Assembly (NCBI RefSeq): GCF_006442975.2
Contig: NZ_CP083954.1
Location: 5,659,267 to 5,723,266, forward strand
DNA length: 64,000 bases
Direction of reading: 5' to 3'
Origin: Mesorhizobium sp. B2-1-1
Lineage (GTDB): Bacteria; Pseudomonadota; Alphaproteobacteria; Rhizobiales; Rhizobiaceae
The stretch's first letter is position 1; every line of letters begins with the position of its first letter. Positions 54,628 through 63,928 of the stretch are shown here, one piece after another. The notes below the pieces were generated by a model that was given only the letters and a program-made list of their open reading frames with translations, was not told the DNA's origin and did no database searches. A program made the position numbers and the translations under genes.

Positions 54628-55436
54628 TTCCTTGCCCCCACTTCGGAAACTTCGCCCGACTTGATCAGCCTGACCGTTCCCTTGCGGCCATTGCCGGAAA
54701 CGAGATAGTCGGCCTCATCCAAATTCTTTTCCTGGGTGTCCGTGATCGCGCGCAGCGCGAGCGTCAGGCGATCCGCCATCTGCTGGGCGACGGTGATGAT
54801 CTCCGCCTGCTTGGGCGTCAGTTCCAGCGTGGCGGTCTGGCCCACCCTGGTCTTCTTGCCTTCCTCGTCCTCCTGGATGGTCTGGTCGATCGCCAGGACG
54901 CGGATGTTCTTGAGGATGGTTTCGGTGTTGAAGCCGGAGCCGCCGCTGTTGGCATCGGCCCGGCGGGTCATGATGACGTCGACGAAATCATTCGGAAGGA
55001 TGAAGCCGCCGGCAGAGGTGTCGGCCGATATCGTCGTGGCGACCGCCCGCATGCCGGAAGGCAGGATCGACGACATGAAGCTTTGCCCCTCGCCGATCAG
55101 CTTGGAACGCCGCACCGGCTCGCCCGCGTACATCGGCACACGGGCTATGGACCCCTTCAGTTTCTCCAGGGCGTCGGGAGCAGTGGCCTTGGTGATGAAA
55201 TTGGCGTTGATGCCGTCGACCGGCCAGGATTGCCAGGCAATGTTGTTCTCGAGCTGGCTGCCCATGGTGACATCACCCGACAGGACAAGCACGTCCTGCA
55301 ATGCCACGGCGGGAGCCGCTGGACCGGACTCGACGATCTGCGGTGGCGGCGCGGCGACCATGTTCTTCGCGACATAGCCAGCACCACCCGCCGCGGCGAC
55401 CGCCACGCTCAGAATAATCAATCGGGATGCTGGCAT
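54624..55436 (-). CDS. cpaB: Flp pilus assembly protein CpaB (RcpC)
   Basis: 270 residues from the ATG at 55436 (MPASRLIILSVAVAAAGG). One N-terminal membrane helix and a periplasmic SAF domain: DVLVLSGDVTMGSQLENNIAWQSWPVDGINANFIT, then RSKLIGEGQSFMSSILPSGMRAVATTISADTSAGGFILPNDFVDVIMTRR. It stabilises the periplasmic part of the Tad channel. It is the first gene of the cpaBCDEF-tadBC transcript, 201 bp from cpaA. Confidence 0.9.
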   Translation of the reverse strand: MPASRLIILSVAVAAAGGAGYVAKNMVAAPPPQIVESGPAAPAVALQDVLVLSGDVTMGSQLENNIAWQSWPVDGINANFITKATAPDALEKLKGSIARVPMYAGEPVRRSKLIGEGQSFMSSILPSGMRAVATTISADTSAGGFILPNDFVDVIMTRRADANSGGSGFNTETILKNIRVLAIDQTIQEDEEGKKTRVGQTATLELTPKQAEIITVAQQMADRLTLALRAITDTQEKNLDEADYLVSGNGRKGTVRLIKSGEVSEVGARK

Positions 55437-55507
55437 CTGTCCGAACCCTCGCCTTGGCAAACCACCTAGCCAGGCCGGACTTTGCAGCGGCAATCGTCAA
55501 AACAAGG

Positions 55508-55546
55508 TTAATGTAATGCTTACGATCGTGATTAATTTAAGGTTTA
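55508..55546 (-). promoter_or_regulatory. CtrA-like motifs upstream of cpaB
   Basis: Two near-matches to TTAA-N7-TTAA, each with one mismatch: TTAA-TGTAATG-CTTA (55508-55522) and TTAA-TTTAAGG-TTTA (55532-55546), 72-110 bp upstream of the cpaB start. The region is the most AT-rich in the neighbourhood. Candidate only. Confidence 0.35.
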
Positions 55547-55637
55547 CATAAATTAGCTGTATTGCGCAGCCACGGACAAACAGCCAGCCCCGCTCCGCGG
55601 AGCCAGCCGCAACACAGCCAAGGAATGATCGGTAAGG

Positions 55638-56156
55638 TCAGGCCGCCAGCCTGGCCAGCGCCCAGACCATCAGGGGCGAATCCGGGTAGGTCAGCAATCC
55701 GCCCAAACCGAGCGCGATGCCGTAGGGAACCCCGGTCGTCTCGTCCGCGAAGTGACGCAGGAACGGATTGCGGCCGGTAAAAACCGCAAGCGGCGACTTC
55801 CGGTAGACGAGAATGGCAAGCGTCAGCAAGCCGCCTATGAAGGTCGAGACCACGAGATACTCGACGAGCTGGATGTTGAGTCCCATCCACACGGCGGTCG
55901 CGGCCAGCAGCTTGGCATCACCGCCGCCCATGCCGCCCATTGCAAAGAGGCCGAACGTTGCGGCAAGAACCAGCGCGCCGGCGGCGAAATGCCAGCCATA
56001 GGCCGCCCATTCCATGCCGGTCAGCGGCGCAACCAGCGCGAAGACGACGACGAGCAGCACCGGCACGCGATTGGCGATCGTCATCGACAGCATGTCGGAG
56101 ATCGCGGCGAACAGCATGCAGAACGGGAAGACGACGAAGATCAGGGCTTCAAGCAT
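55638..56156 (-). CDS. cpaA: Prepilin peptidase CpaA (TadV-type)
   Basis: 172 residues from the ATG at 56156 (MLEALIFVVFPFCML); an ATG at 56189 adds 11 residues. Integral membrane aspartic protease with the A24 aspartates in AISDMLSM and in GGGDAKL (GxGD). About six membrane segments. It cleaves the leader of Flp-type prepilins. Located between the Flp pilin and cpaB on the same strand. Confidence 0.9.
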   Translation of the reverse strand: MLEALIFVVFPFCMLFAAISDMLSMTIANRVPVLLVVVFALVAPLTGMEWAAYGWHFAAGALVLAATFGLFAMGGMGGGDAKLLAATAVWMGLNIQLVEYLVVSTFIGGLLTLAILVYRKSPLAVFTGRNPFLRHFADETTGVPYGIALGLGGLLTYPDSPLMVWALARLAA

Positions 56157-56250
56157 CGGCGCTATGCCTATTATCGGATTAAGCCGCACTCAATCTAAGC
56201 ATGTTCGATTAACGATTGATGAGGCCCAGGGCAAAAAGACATTGAATAGA

Positions 56251-56278
56251 ACAAGGGCCGCCAGGTGGCGGCCCTTGT
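56251..56278 (-). terminator. Hairpin between the Flp pilin and cpaA
   Basis: A perfect 12-bp GC-rich stem ACAAGGGCCGCC / GGCGGCCCTTGT with a four-base loop lies 40 bp after the pilin stop. In the gene direction it is followed by TCTATT, a weak U-rich tail. It probably limits read-through so that pilin mRNA exceeds assembly mRNA, or stabilises the pilin transcript. Confidence 0.65.
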
Positions 56279-56317
56279 CCAGAACGCAATCCGAGCGCTC
56301 AATATACTTGACGTCGT

Positions 56318-56497
56318 TCAGGGCGTCGGGACGTTGTTCAGGGACGTTCCGATAGCTTCGAACTTGGCGTTGATGGCGTTGCCAAGCGCGCCGGCGCCGA
56401 CGATGATGGCGAGCGCGATGAGGGCGGCGATCAGACCATATTCGATAGCGGTCGCGCCGGATTCGTCCTTTACGAAACGTGCAATGAGATTAGACAT
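56318..56497 (-). CDS. Flp/Fap-type major pilin
   Basis: 59 residues, not listed by length-based finders. Sequence begins MSNLIARFVKDESG and continues ATAIEYGLIAALIALAIIVGAG; the prepilin peptidase site lies after Gly14 and the Glu at +5 (E19) and Tyr (Y20) of the mature helix are in place. The protein ends TSLNNVPTP. It is the subunit of Tad/Flp adhesive pili, called PilA in Caulobacter. GAGAGCTCC precedes the ATG as a weak SD on the minus strand. It is the first gene of the minus-strand Tad block and is followed by a hairpin. Confidence 0.92.
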   Translation of the reverse strand: MSNLIARFVKDESGATAIEYGLIAALIALAIIVGAGALGNAINAKFEAIGTSLNNVPTP

Positions 56498-56817
56498 TCG
56501 AGAGCTCCTACTCCACGTGTTACAGCACTTCCGTCAACTTCTGTGATGGTTGATCGGATGCTGCCAATCTAGGGAGAAGCTCTTTCGATCGACTTAATAA
56601 ACAGCCTTACCGATTCCTTTCCCGGTTGGAACATATTGCGTGGTTAACTATGGGCTAAGCGCCGGCCGAGGCGCAATTCCCAGGCAAGCAGCCGCAAAAG
56701 AAACAGCTCCGCGGCGCGTATGACGATCGCGGCATATGGCGCCCGGGCCTGCTTAACCGTTGGTTCACCAATCTCGTTCATGTTCCGTTGAACAGTCCGC
56801 CCGCCTGGAGCGCGTCA
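56498..56817. other. 320-bp intergenic region between Flp pilin and the secretin-N protein
   Basis: Divergent promoter region for the Flp pilin (minus) and the downstream plus-strand gene. It holds one CtrA-like near-match, TTAA-CTATGGG-CTAA (56644-56658). I see no other gene or RNA here and no clear sigma70 elements. Confidence 0.4.
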
Positions 56818-57240
56818 ATGGCCGAGCCGAAATCGTCGATCCTGATTGCCGTGCTTCTTGCCGCCGTGAGCTTTGTCATGCCCGCCAGGGCCGACACCGG
56901 CATCGAGGTCACCATGAACCAGGCCAAGATCGTCAAACTGTCGCGCCCCGCCGACACGATCGTGGTCGGCAACCCGGCAATCGCCGACGCGTCCGTGCAG
57001 GACGCCTCGACGATCGTGCTGACTGGCAAGGGCTTCGGCGTCACCAACCTCGTCGTCCTCGACCAGGATGGCAGCCCGATCATCGATGAACAGATCACCG
57101 TCGTGCGGCAGGCGGCCTCGTCGGTGCGCATCTACCGGCGCGCTGAAGTTCAGACCATGTCCTGCACGCCCTATTGCGAAAGCTCCTACAAGAGCGAAGC
57201 CGAAAAATCCTCAGAAGCCGAGATGAGCGTCAGCCGGTAG
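56818..57240 (+). CDS. Stand-alone secretin N-terminal domain protein (CpaC-like)
   Basis: 140 residues from the ATG at 56818. Signal peptide (SSILIAVLLAAVSFVMPARA) then a domain equal to the CpaC N-terminus: VTMNQAKIVKLSRPADTIVVGNPAIADASVQDASTIVLTGKGFGVTNLVVLDQDGSPI. The secretin pore domain is absent. The C-terminal tail has two cysteines (MSCTPYCESS) and is Ser/Glu-rich. Such proteins accompany Tad loci and may help secretin assembly. It starts a plus-strand group with the two TadE-type genes. Confidence 0.8.
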   Translation: MAEPKSSILIAVLLAAVSFVMPARADTGIEVTMNQAKIVKLSRPADTIVVGNPAIADASVQDASTIVLTGKGFGVTNLVVLDQDGSPIIDEQITVVRQAASSVRIYRRAEVQTMSCTPYCESSYKSEAEKSSEAEMSVSR

Positions 57241-57367
57241 GCACGCGGTCCAGGTTAGCGGGTGGTTAAGGCGCCCGCGGCGACTTTAACGATCATTCAA
57301 ACCGGACTTCAACTGGTTTGCACTAGTACACCTGCCGAGACCGTCTGGGGATGGGCAGGATCAGAGC

Positions 57368-57949
57368 ATGAGCATCGAATTCGTCTCGACAAGCGACCGC
57401 AAGGCAAGACGGGCACGGCTTTTCGCACGCTTCGCCGGCGACCGCCGCGGCAGTACGGCACTGGAATTCGCGCTGCTCGCATTGCCGTTCGCGGTTCTTG
57501 TCTTCGCCATCCTGGAAAGCTGCATCTCATTTGCCGGCCAGGAAGTTATGGCCAACATCACCGACGACATCGCGCGCAAATTGCGCACCGGGCAGTTGAG
57601 ACCGGCCGACGTCGCCGGGGACAAGTTGAAGACCATGATCTGCGACAAACTGAAGATCATCGTCTCGCAGGATTGCCCAAATCAGCTGGACGTGGACCTT
57701 CGCGCATATACCACGTTCGCCGACGCGGCCACGGCCAGCTTCAAGATCGAGAATGGCGAGATCATCTTGATGCAAGGCGCCAACTCGCAGCCCTTCGCGA
57801 CCACGCCGGGCCTGGCAGAATCGAAGAACATGCTGCGGGTCTTCTACAAATGGCCCGTCATGACCGATCTTCTGGCTCAGTCGATGGGCGGTAACAAGAC
57901 ACTGCATTTTGCATCGGTGACCTGGCAGAACGAGCCATTCGACAACTGA
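57368..57949 (+). CDS. tadE: TadE-like pseudopilin
   Basis: 193 residues. N-terminal type IV prepilin-like segment RRGSTALEFALLALPFAVLVFAILESCI, with Glu as +5 and Gly at the cleavage site, then a single globular periplasmic domain with two Cys (MICDKLKIIVSQDC). TadE and TadF are minor pseudopilins that need CpaA. It is 128 bp after the secretin-N gene. Confidence 0.82.
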   Translation: MSIEFVSTSDRKARRARLFARFAGDRRGSTALEFALLALPFAVLVFAILESCISFAGQEVMANITDDIARKLRTGQLRPADVAGDKLKTMICDKLKIIVSQDCPNQLDVDLRAYTTFADAATASFKIENGEIILMQGANSQPFATTPGLAESKNMLRVFYKWPVMTDLLAQSMGGNKTLHFASVTWQNEPFDN

Positions 57950-57987
57950 GTTCGCGGCGAAAGCAAAGCCAAGAAAAAGGGACGGGC

Positions 57988-58608
57988 ATGATGCGTGCGG
58001 GGGCACATCCAGAAATTGCAGGACGCTGGGGGAAGTGGGTCGGTTTCATACGCGATCGCCGTGGCATCGCGGCGGTCGAGTTCGCTCTCATCGTGCCAAT
58101 CCTGCTGATCATGTATTTCATCACCATGGAGGCTTCGCAGGCCATCGAGACCAGCAAGAAGGTCAGCCGCATCGGCAGCATGGTCGCGGATCTGGTCACG
58201 CAGCAGCCGACCATCGTCAAGGCGGATCTGGATGCCATCATGAAGATCGGCACCTCCACCTTGCAGCCGTACAATCGCTCGAAGCCGGATATCACCATCA
58301 CGGCAATACAGGTCACAACCGACACGCCGCCCAGGGTGAACGTGGTGTGGTCGCGCAAGGTGGTCAATGGTGCTTACAGTATCGGCACCGCCCTGCCCGC
58401 AACCACTACGGTTCCGGCAACGCTCAGGGTCGCAGGCACCTTTCTCATTCGTGTCGAAAGCAAACTTGGTTACAAACCGATCATCACCTGGTCCGCAGAC
58501 AGCTCACAGACGGCCGGATTGACGACGGTCTTCAACAACATATCGATGGGCGAGACCTATTATCTGCGTCCGCGCAGAAGCCTGACGATCCCCTGCGGCG
58601 ACTGCTGA
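57988..58608 (+). CDS. TadE/TadG-family pseudopilin
   Basis: 206 residues. N-terminal hydrophobic segment DRRGIAAVEFALIVPILLIMYFITMEASQ with the pilin-type Glu; body with repeated strands, ending CGDC. SD AAGGGA is good. It is a second TadE-like pseudopilin, in the place of TadF or TadG, whose large von Willebrand domain is absent. It pairs with the preceding gene, 38 bp apart. Confidence 0.78.
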   Translation: MMRAGAHPEIAGRWGKWVGFIRDRRGIAAVEFALIVPILLIMYFITMEASQAIETSKKVSRIGSMVADLVTQQPTIVKADLDAIMKIGTSTLQPYNRSKPDITITAIQVTTDTPPRVNVVWSRKVVNGAYSIGTALPATTTVPATLRVAGTFLIRVESKLGYKPIITWSADSSQTAGLTTVFNNISMGETYYLRPRRSLTIPCGDC

Positions 58609-58613
58609 CGACC

Positions 58614-59531
58614 CTATCGCCGCACGCCACCGTCCGACACCAGACGCACGATGGCGTGCGCCATCTCGTAATCCTTGGGAACCACGGTGGCGAAACCGCC
58701 GGAATGCCTCGATTCCAGCAGGTCGTAGATGTCGGGCGTCGTCGATTTGAGATTGGTCAGGAAAACCGCCAACCGGCGCTTGGCTTCCGGGTCGAGATCG
58801 CTACGCACCGCGTGAGGACCGTATCTCAGCAAACCCGACGTCCATGCGACTTGAAGGGCGGTCGCCGAAAGCCCGGCGGCTTCGAGCCTTGCCTGCGTGC
58901 CCGATAGTCTTGGCTCGCCGTCGGCCGCCGCCGTCGCCCAGCCGAACAAGGCATCGGCCTGGCCATCGACCAGCATTCCTTCCGCGGCCGAGGCGGAATC
59001 GGCGCGAACCAGAAACGATGCATCCTCTGCGATCTTGACGTGCTCGGCGGCCAGTCCGGCCAATGGCAAAAGAGAACCAATGCTGTCCGCCGGCGGCATG
59101 GCGATCCGGTGGGTTTCCATCGCGGCCAGGCTGGGCACCTTGCCATCCTTCGTCAGCAGCACGGCGCGGATGCCGACCGCGCCATCGGAATCGACCGGAG
59201 CCACGAGCGGTTCGACGCACTCGCAGCGTCTTGACGCCGTTGCATAGGCGGTCGCCGAGTAGACGGCATATTCGATGCGGGCATTGGCCTGCGCATCGAT
59301 CAGCGCGGCATAGTCACGGGCAACGACGAACTCCACCTTCATGCCCAGCGCGTTGGTAAAGGCCTCGGTCAACCGCGCCAGGCCTGGAACGGTGTTGGCG
59401 GCGCCGGGTTCGGCGACGATGCCGATGCGAAACGTGCCGATATCGTCACGCCAGTCGGCGCGCGCCGAGCCGGACCAGACCGCGCCTTGCGCGATCATGA
59501 GAGCGGCGCATGCCTTCAGGGCAGCTTTCAT
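58614..59531 (-). CDS. PhnD-like phosphate/phosphonate-type solute-binding protein
   Basis: 305 residues with signal peptide (ACAALMIAQGAVWSGSARA). PhnD fold: FRIGIVAEPGAANTVPGLARLTEAFTNALGMKVEFVVARDYAALIDAQANARIEYAVYSATAYATASRRC, then a region MPPADSIGSLLPLAGLAAEHV. No transporter genes are near. It is convergent with the Tad plus-strand genes with a 5-bp gap. The ligand is not known; some PhnD-like proteins are two-component system partners. Confidence 0.78.
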   Translation of the reverse strand: MKAALKACAALMIAQGAVWSGSARADWRDDIGTFRIGIVAEPGAANTVPGLARLTEAFTNALGMKVEFVVARDYAALIDAQANARIEYAVYSATAYATASRRCECVEPLVAPVDSDGAVGIRAVLLTKDGKVPSLAAMETHRIAMPPADSIGSLLPLAGLAAEHVKIAEDASFLVRADSASAAEGMLVDGQADALFGWATAAADGEPRLSGTQARLEAAGLSATALQVAWTSGLLRYGPHAVRSDLDPEAKRRLAVFLTNLKSTTPDIYDLLESRHSGGFATVVPKDYEMAHAIVRLVSDGGVRR

Positions 59532-59666
59532 GGGAGACCCGGTCCTGCGATCCGTCAGTGAATTGGTTCCGGACTATCGCGCCGAGCGGTTGCCGTTTGG
59601 TTTCCGAATTGCCAATGCCGCCGTGGAACCCTATGTCTGGATGCTCAAACCGGCAACAATGTTCTC

Positions 59667-60908
59667 ATGGCGCGTGCTTTCCTCTTCGTCCTGGATTCCT
59701 TCGGCATAGGCGGCGCCGCCGACGCCGAACGCTACGGCGATGCCGGTGCCAACACCTTCGCCCATATCACCGAGGCCTGTGCGGAAGGCCGCGCCGATCG
59801 TGAAGGACTTCGCCAGGGACCGTTGTTTGTTCCCAACATGGCGTCGCTCGGACTTGGCAAGGCTGCCGAGACCGCGACGGGGCTGGGCTTTGCCTCTTTC
59901 GGGACGGATCTCGTCGCCAATGCCTTCCACGGTGCCGCCCAGGAGGTTTCGAGCGGCAAGGACACGCCATCCGGCCATTGGGAGATAGCCGGCCTGCCGG
60001 TACGTTTCGACTGGGGCTACTTTCCCGACGCGGTCCCGGCCTTTCCCTCCGAACTGACCGAGGCCATCATCCGCGAAGGCAAGGTGCCGGGCATTCTCGG
60101 CAACTGCCACGCGCCTGGCACCGAGATCATCGAACGGTTCGGTGAGGAGCACGTCCGCACGGGCAAGCCAATCTGCTACACCTCCGTGGACTCAGTCCTG
60201 CAAGTCGCCGCGCACGAGGTCCATTTCGGCCTGGAGCGGCTCTACGAATTCTGCAAGGTGGTGCGTCGCCTGGTTGATCCGTTGAGGATCGGAAGGGTGA
60301 TCGCGCGACCGTTCGTCGGCGAGACGGCAGCCACTTTCGAGCGGACCTACAATCGACACGACTACGCCGTGCCGCCACCCGAGCCGACATTGCTCGACCG
60401 GCTGACGGCGCGTGGCAGCCGCGTCATCGCCGTCGGCAAGATCGGCGACATCTTTGCCCATCGGGGGATTTCGGAAGTGCGCAAGGCCGCGGGCAACATG
60501 GCCATGTTCGACCAGGCGCTTGATGCAATGGATGCGGCCCGCGACGGCGATCTCGTCTTCGCCAATTTCGTCGATTTCGACACCGAGTTCGGCCATCGCC
60601 GCGATGTTGCAGGTTATGCCGCCGCGCTCGAGGCCTTCGACCGGCGACTGCCGGAAGCATTCGCGAGATTGCGACAGGGCGATCTGCTGATCCTGACGGC
60701 CGACCATGGCAACGACCCGACCTGGCGCGGCACCGACCACACACGCGAACGCATTCCGGTGATCGGCATCGGACCAGGTCTGACGGGCGGCGACATCGGG
60801 CTGAGAACGACATTCTGCGACATTGGTGAAACCGTGGCCGAACATCTCGGGTTGGCGCACGGCCGCTACGGCACTTCCTTTTACCCGGATATGGGCGGCC
60901 ATGCCTGA
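59667..60908 (+). CDS. deoB: Phosphopentomutase
   Basis: 413 residues, normal length. Alkaline-phosphatase superfamily with the metal/phosphate site: [22 protein letters not shown] at the start, [10 protein letters not shown] (catalytic Thr), and [21 protein letters not shown]. It interconverts ribose 1- and 5-phosphate, linking nucleoside breakdown with the pentose phosphate pool. Its 3' end overlaps mutM by eight bases. Confidence 0.95.
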   Translation: MARAFLFVLDSFGIGGAADAERYGDAGANTFAHITEACAEGRADREGLRQGPLFVPNMASLGLGKAAETATGLGFASFGTDLVANAFHGAAQEVSSGKDTPSGHWEIAGLPVRFDWGYFPDAVPAFPSELTEAIIREGKVPGILGNCHAPGTEIIERFGEEHVRTGKPICYTSVDSVLQVAAHEVHFGLERLYEFCKVVRRLVDPLRIGRVIARPFVGETAATFERTYNRHDYAVPPPEPTLLDRLTARGSRVIAVGKIGDIFAHRGISEVRKAAGNMAMFDQALDAMDAARDGDLVFANFVDFDTEFGHRRDVAGYAAALEAFDRRLPEAFARLRQGDLLILTADHGNDPTWRGTDHTRERIPVIGIGPGLTGGDIGLRTTFCDIGETVAEHLGLAHGRYGTSFYPDMGGHA

Positions 60909-61791
60909 ATTGCCCGAGGTCGAGACGGTCCGGCGCGGGCTGGAGCCGGTTCTGGAGGGTGCCCGCATCATCCGCGCCGAGGCACGCCGGCCGGACCTGC
61001 GTTTTCCATTCCCCGAAAAATTCGCCGAGCGGCTGACCGGCAAGACGATCACGGCGCTCGGACGCCGGGCCAAATATCTGACGATGGATCTCGAAGGCGG
61101 TCCCGCCCTGATCTGCCATCTCGGCATGTCGGGCTCGTTTCGCATCGAGACGGCCGACGCTGCCGAAATGCCCGGCGTGTTCCATCACGAGCGGTCGAAG
61201 AGTTCGACGCACGACCATGTCATCTTCGACGTCGCCTCTCGGGACGGCACCCGCTCGCGCGTGGTTTTCAACGATCCGCGTCGCTTCGGCTTCATGCTGT
61301 TTTGCGAAGGGCCGCCGGACACCCATCCGATGCTGGCGGGGCTCGGCGTCGAACCCACCGGCAATGCGCTTGACGGAGTGCTGCTGGCCTCACTGCTGAA
61401 GGGCCGGAAATCGCCGCTGAAGGCCGCTCTTCTCGACCAGAGATTGATAGCCGGGCTCGGCAACATCTATGTCTCGGAGGCGCTATGGCGCGCCGGGCTG
61501 TCGCCGCTGCGCGAGGCGGGCACGATAGCCAAAGCCGGCAAGAAAGCGGGTGAGCAAAGCCGGGGGCTTGCCGTGGCGGTCCGCTCGGTCATCGCAGATG
61601 CCATTGCGGCCGGCGGATCGTCGCTGCGCGACTACATGCAGACCGACGGTTCGCTGGGCTATTTCCAGCACTCCTTCGCGGTGTATGACCGGGAGGGCGA
61701 ACCCTGCTCCAAGCCTGGCTGCGGCGGCCATATCGAGCGCATCACGCAGAGCGGCCGCTCGACCTTCTATTGCCGGACCTGTCAGCGGTGA
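60901..61791 (+). CDS. mutM: Formamidopyrimidine-DNA glycosylase
   Basis: 296 residues from the ATG at 60901 ([16 protein letters not shown]), overlapping deoB by eight bases. Catalytic Pro2 and Glu3 are intact; a lysine in [13 protein letters not shown] is the beta-lyase helper. The helix-two-turn-helix ([18 protein letters not shown]) and C-terminal zinc finger ([10 protein letters not shown]...[11 protein letters not shown]) are complete. It removes 8-oxoguanine and cuts the strand in base-excision repair. Confidence 0.97.
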   Translation: MPELPEVETVRRGLEPVLEGARIIRAEARRPDLRFPFPEKFAERLTGKTITALGRRAKYLTMDLEGGPALICHLGMSGSFRIETADAAEMPGVFHHERSKSSTHDHVIFDVASRDGTRSRVVFNDPRRFGFMLFCEGPPDTHPMLAGLGVEPTGNALDGVLLASLLKGRKSPLKAALLDQRLIAGLGNIYVSEALWRAGLSPLREAGTIAKAGKKAGEQSRGLAVAVRSVIADAIAAGGSSLRDYMQTDGSLGYFQHSFAVYDREGEPCSKPGCGGHIERITQSGRSTFYCRTCQR

Positions 61792-61832
61792 GCTAGATCG
61801 ATCTTCAATTGCCTGGAAGAGGAGCCGAAGCC

Positions 61833-62606
61833 ATGGCCTATGAAACGATCGTCGTTGAAACCAGGGGCAAGGTCGGGCTGATCACCTTGAACCGGCCGAA
61901 GGCGCTCAATGCGCTGAATTCCCAGGTCATGGCGGAATTGGTGGCCGCGGTAAACGTGTTCGGGGCAGATGACGGCATCGGCGCGATGGTCGTCACCGGT
62001 TCCGAGAAGGCCTTCGCCGCAGGCGCCGACATCAAGGAAATGCAGTCGATTTCCTACGTCGATGCCTACATCAAAGACTTTTTCGTCGGCTGGGAAGAAT
62101 TGACCCGGGCGCGCAAGCCGATCATCGCGGCGGTGGCGGGCTATGCGCTGGGCGGCGGCTGCGAACTGGCGATGATGTGCGACTTCATCATCGCCGCCGA
62201 CACGGCAAAATTCGGCCAGCCCGAAATCACGCTCGGCGTCATTCCCGGCATGGGCGGCTCACAACGCCTGACCCGGTTCGTCGGCAAGTCGAAGGCGATG
62301 GACATGTGCCTGACCGGGCGGATGATGGATGCCGCGGAGGCCGAGCGTTCCGGGCTGGTCTCGCGCGTCGTGCCTGCCGGCGAGCTTGTCGAGGAGGCCG
62401 TCAAGGCGGCGGCCAGGATCGCCGATTTTTCGCTGCCGTCGGTGATGATGGCAAAGGAAGCCGTCAACCGAGCCTATGAAACGACGCTCGCCGAGGGGCT
62501 GCGGTTCGAACGTCGACTGTTCCATTCGCTGTTTGCGCTCGACGACCAGAAGGAAGGCATGGCGGCCTTCGCCGAGAAGCGCAAGCCGAATTTCACCAAT
62601 CGCTGA
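61833..62606 (+). CDS. Enoyl-CoA hydratase
   Basis: 257 residues from the ATG at 61833. Full crotonase active site: [26 protein letters not shown], and [18 protein letters not shown] with the first Glu in PEI and the Gly-rich partner. It hydrates short-chain enoyl-CoA in beta-oxidation. Compare with the quorum-sensing crotonase at 11672, which has lost this Glu. Lies between mutM and rpsT on the plus strand. Confidence 0.93.
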   Translation: MAYETIVVETRGKVGLITLNRPKALNALNSQVMAELVAAVNVFGADDGIGAMVVTGSEKAFAAGADIKEMQSISYVDAYIKDFFVGWEELTRARKPIIAAVAGYALGGGCELAMMCDFIIAADTAKFGQPEITLGVIPGMGGSQRLTRFVGKSKAMDMCLTGRMMDAAEAERSGLVSRVVPAGELVEEAVKAAARIADFSLPSVMMAKEAVNRAYETTLAEGLRFERRLFHSLFALDDQKEGMAAFAEKRKPNFTNR

Positions 62607-62692
62607 CAGCGCACCTCCGGGGCGCGAAATGCTTCGGCGTGGCTGAAAAAATGCTCCGGCGCGACGACAGCCAAAAAGAACGCCAGCCAGCG

Positions 62693-62721
62693 TTGACGCG
62701 CCGGGAAAGCTGAACTATAAG
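62693..62721 (+). promoter_or_regulatory. Strong sigma70-type promoter of rpsT
   Basis: TTGACG (62693-62698), 17-nt spacer, TATAAG (62716-62721), giving a 5' leader of about 85 nt before the rpsT ATG. Confidence 0.7.
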
Positions 62722-62813
62722 CCGCACCAACCGAGGCGGCCCTGTGGCTGCCCGTTTGTTTTTTGTGCCCTGCGGCATGCCGCATGCGCCGACCAGATCA
62801 GAAGAGAGGCATC

Positions 62814-63080
62814 ATGGCCAATACATCCTCGGCCAAAAAGGCAACGCGCAAGATCGTCCGCCGCGCGGCGATCAATAAAAACCGCCGCTCGCGCGTCCGC
62901 ACTTATGTGCGCCAGGTCGAGGAGGCGCTCGCCTCCGGCGACAAGGCCGCCGCGCAGGCGGCGTTCAAGGCCGCCGAGCCGGAATTGATGCGTGCCGCGA
63001 CAAAGGGCGTGATCCACAAGAACACCGCGGCCCGCAAGGTTTCACGGCTGGCCCAGCGCCTCAAGGTGCTGTCGGCCTGA
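62814..63080 (+). CDS. rpsT: 30S ribosomal protein S20
   Basis: 88 residues from the ATG at 62814 ([26 protein letters not shown]). S20 is a three-helix bundle, Lys/Arg/Ala-rich; the C-terminal [23 protein letters not shown] is highly conserved. It binds 16S rRNA early in 30S assembly. It has a typical promoter and a clear terminator; the next coding gene in this direction is the probable dnaA, an order usual in rhizobia. Confidence 0.98.
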   Translation: MANTSSAKKATRKIVRRAAINKNRRSRVRTYVRQVEEALASGDKAAAQAAFKAAEPELMRAATKGVIHKNTAARKVSRLAQRLKVLSA

Positions 63081-63107
63081 CGTCCCTTTCCGGACTGATC
63101 TTCTGAG

Positions 63108-63134
63108 AACCCGGCCGATAGTGCCGGGTTTTTT
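63108..63134 (+). terminator. Intrinsic terminator of rpsT
   Basis: Perfect 8-bp stem AACCCGGC / GCCGGGTT with a 7-nt loop, followed by a T tract (six T counting the last two of the stem). It lies 28 bp after the rpsT stop. Confidence 0.9.
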
Positions 63135-63928
63135 CGTTTGCCGGCAAGCACTTAAAAAGAATACTCGGAAACGGCGTCGAAAGCGGAGTTTGCGGTCCGA
63201 AATGCTTTGCCGGCATATGCGTGCCGGCTGATGGTCCAGATACTTGAAAAGTGTCGGCTAAAAAATTCTCCCTCCGCAGAAATAATCAATATTTCCCAGC
63301 TAGTTACAGATAGTCATCCACACGTTGTCCACAGCGCGGCGAAGCGCCAGGAGAACAACTGGCTGTCAAGCGATTTATTTCACAAAATTTCGCGCCAGCC
63401 CGGCTTTTTCATATTCGCCGGAAAAGGGTTTGAATCACAATGGCTTTGTCAAAGTATAGTGCTGCCGCATGGCGCTTCGGCGCGCCGGACCTAACCAGAT
63501 TCCTTAAAAATCCGTTAGACGTGGCCTTGCCCTATCCACAGCGATTTCGGTAATGTCGGTCCATCGAAAGGGATGGGCCGGGTGGCCCTGACCCAGCCTG
63601 AATGGGCCAGCTTAAATTGGCGGGGTTTGTGGCGCGGATCAAGTCCGCGGACAGGGTTGGTTTGCTCTTTTTCGATACGGTAGGGGACTGGCGTAACTAT
63701 ACATGGCAGGTCGACAGCGCCGGCGATTTTCGCCGGACGGTGTTGCATTGCCCTGACATACCCAACACGGACTGGCTTCCATGGGCCGGCACCGGTTCCC
63801 TGGATAATGGGCGACGTTCATCTGCCGGCGGCGGCAGCGGGCGTCGCAGCAAAGCGCAGTCGCTGGAACACGGATGCAGGAGGCGCATCCCCGGCGGAAA
63901 AACAGGTACAGAGACAAGGAACTCGATC
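63135..63928 (+). other. 794-bp upstream region of the probable dnaA, with DnaA-box-like sites
   Basis: Three sites one base from the DnaA consensus TTATCCACA, all on the plus strand: TCATCCACA 63314-63322, TTGTCCACA 63325-63333 and CTATCCACA 63532-63540. AT-rich stretches lie at 63259-63300 and 63365-63400. GANTC sites occur at 63432-63436 and 63498-63502, and a CtrA-like TTAA-AAATCCG-TTAG at 63504-63518. This is the kind of control region seen at dnaA promoters and origins. Whether it is oriC or only an autoregulatory region cannot be decided by eye. I see no supported gene in it; a few hairpins (for example GCCGGCGA/TCGCCGG near 63720-63740) have no U tract. Confidence 0.55.

Noticed and set aside
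63515..63917. Short open frames on the minus strand upstream of the probable dnaA
   Set aside because: No Shine-Dalgarno or family resemblance; overlapping frames of similar length exist, as expected by chance.
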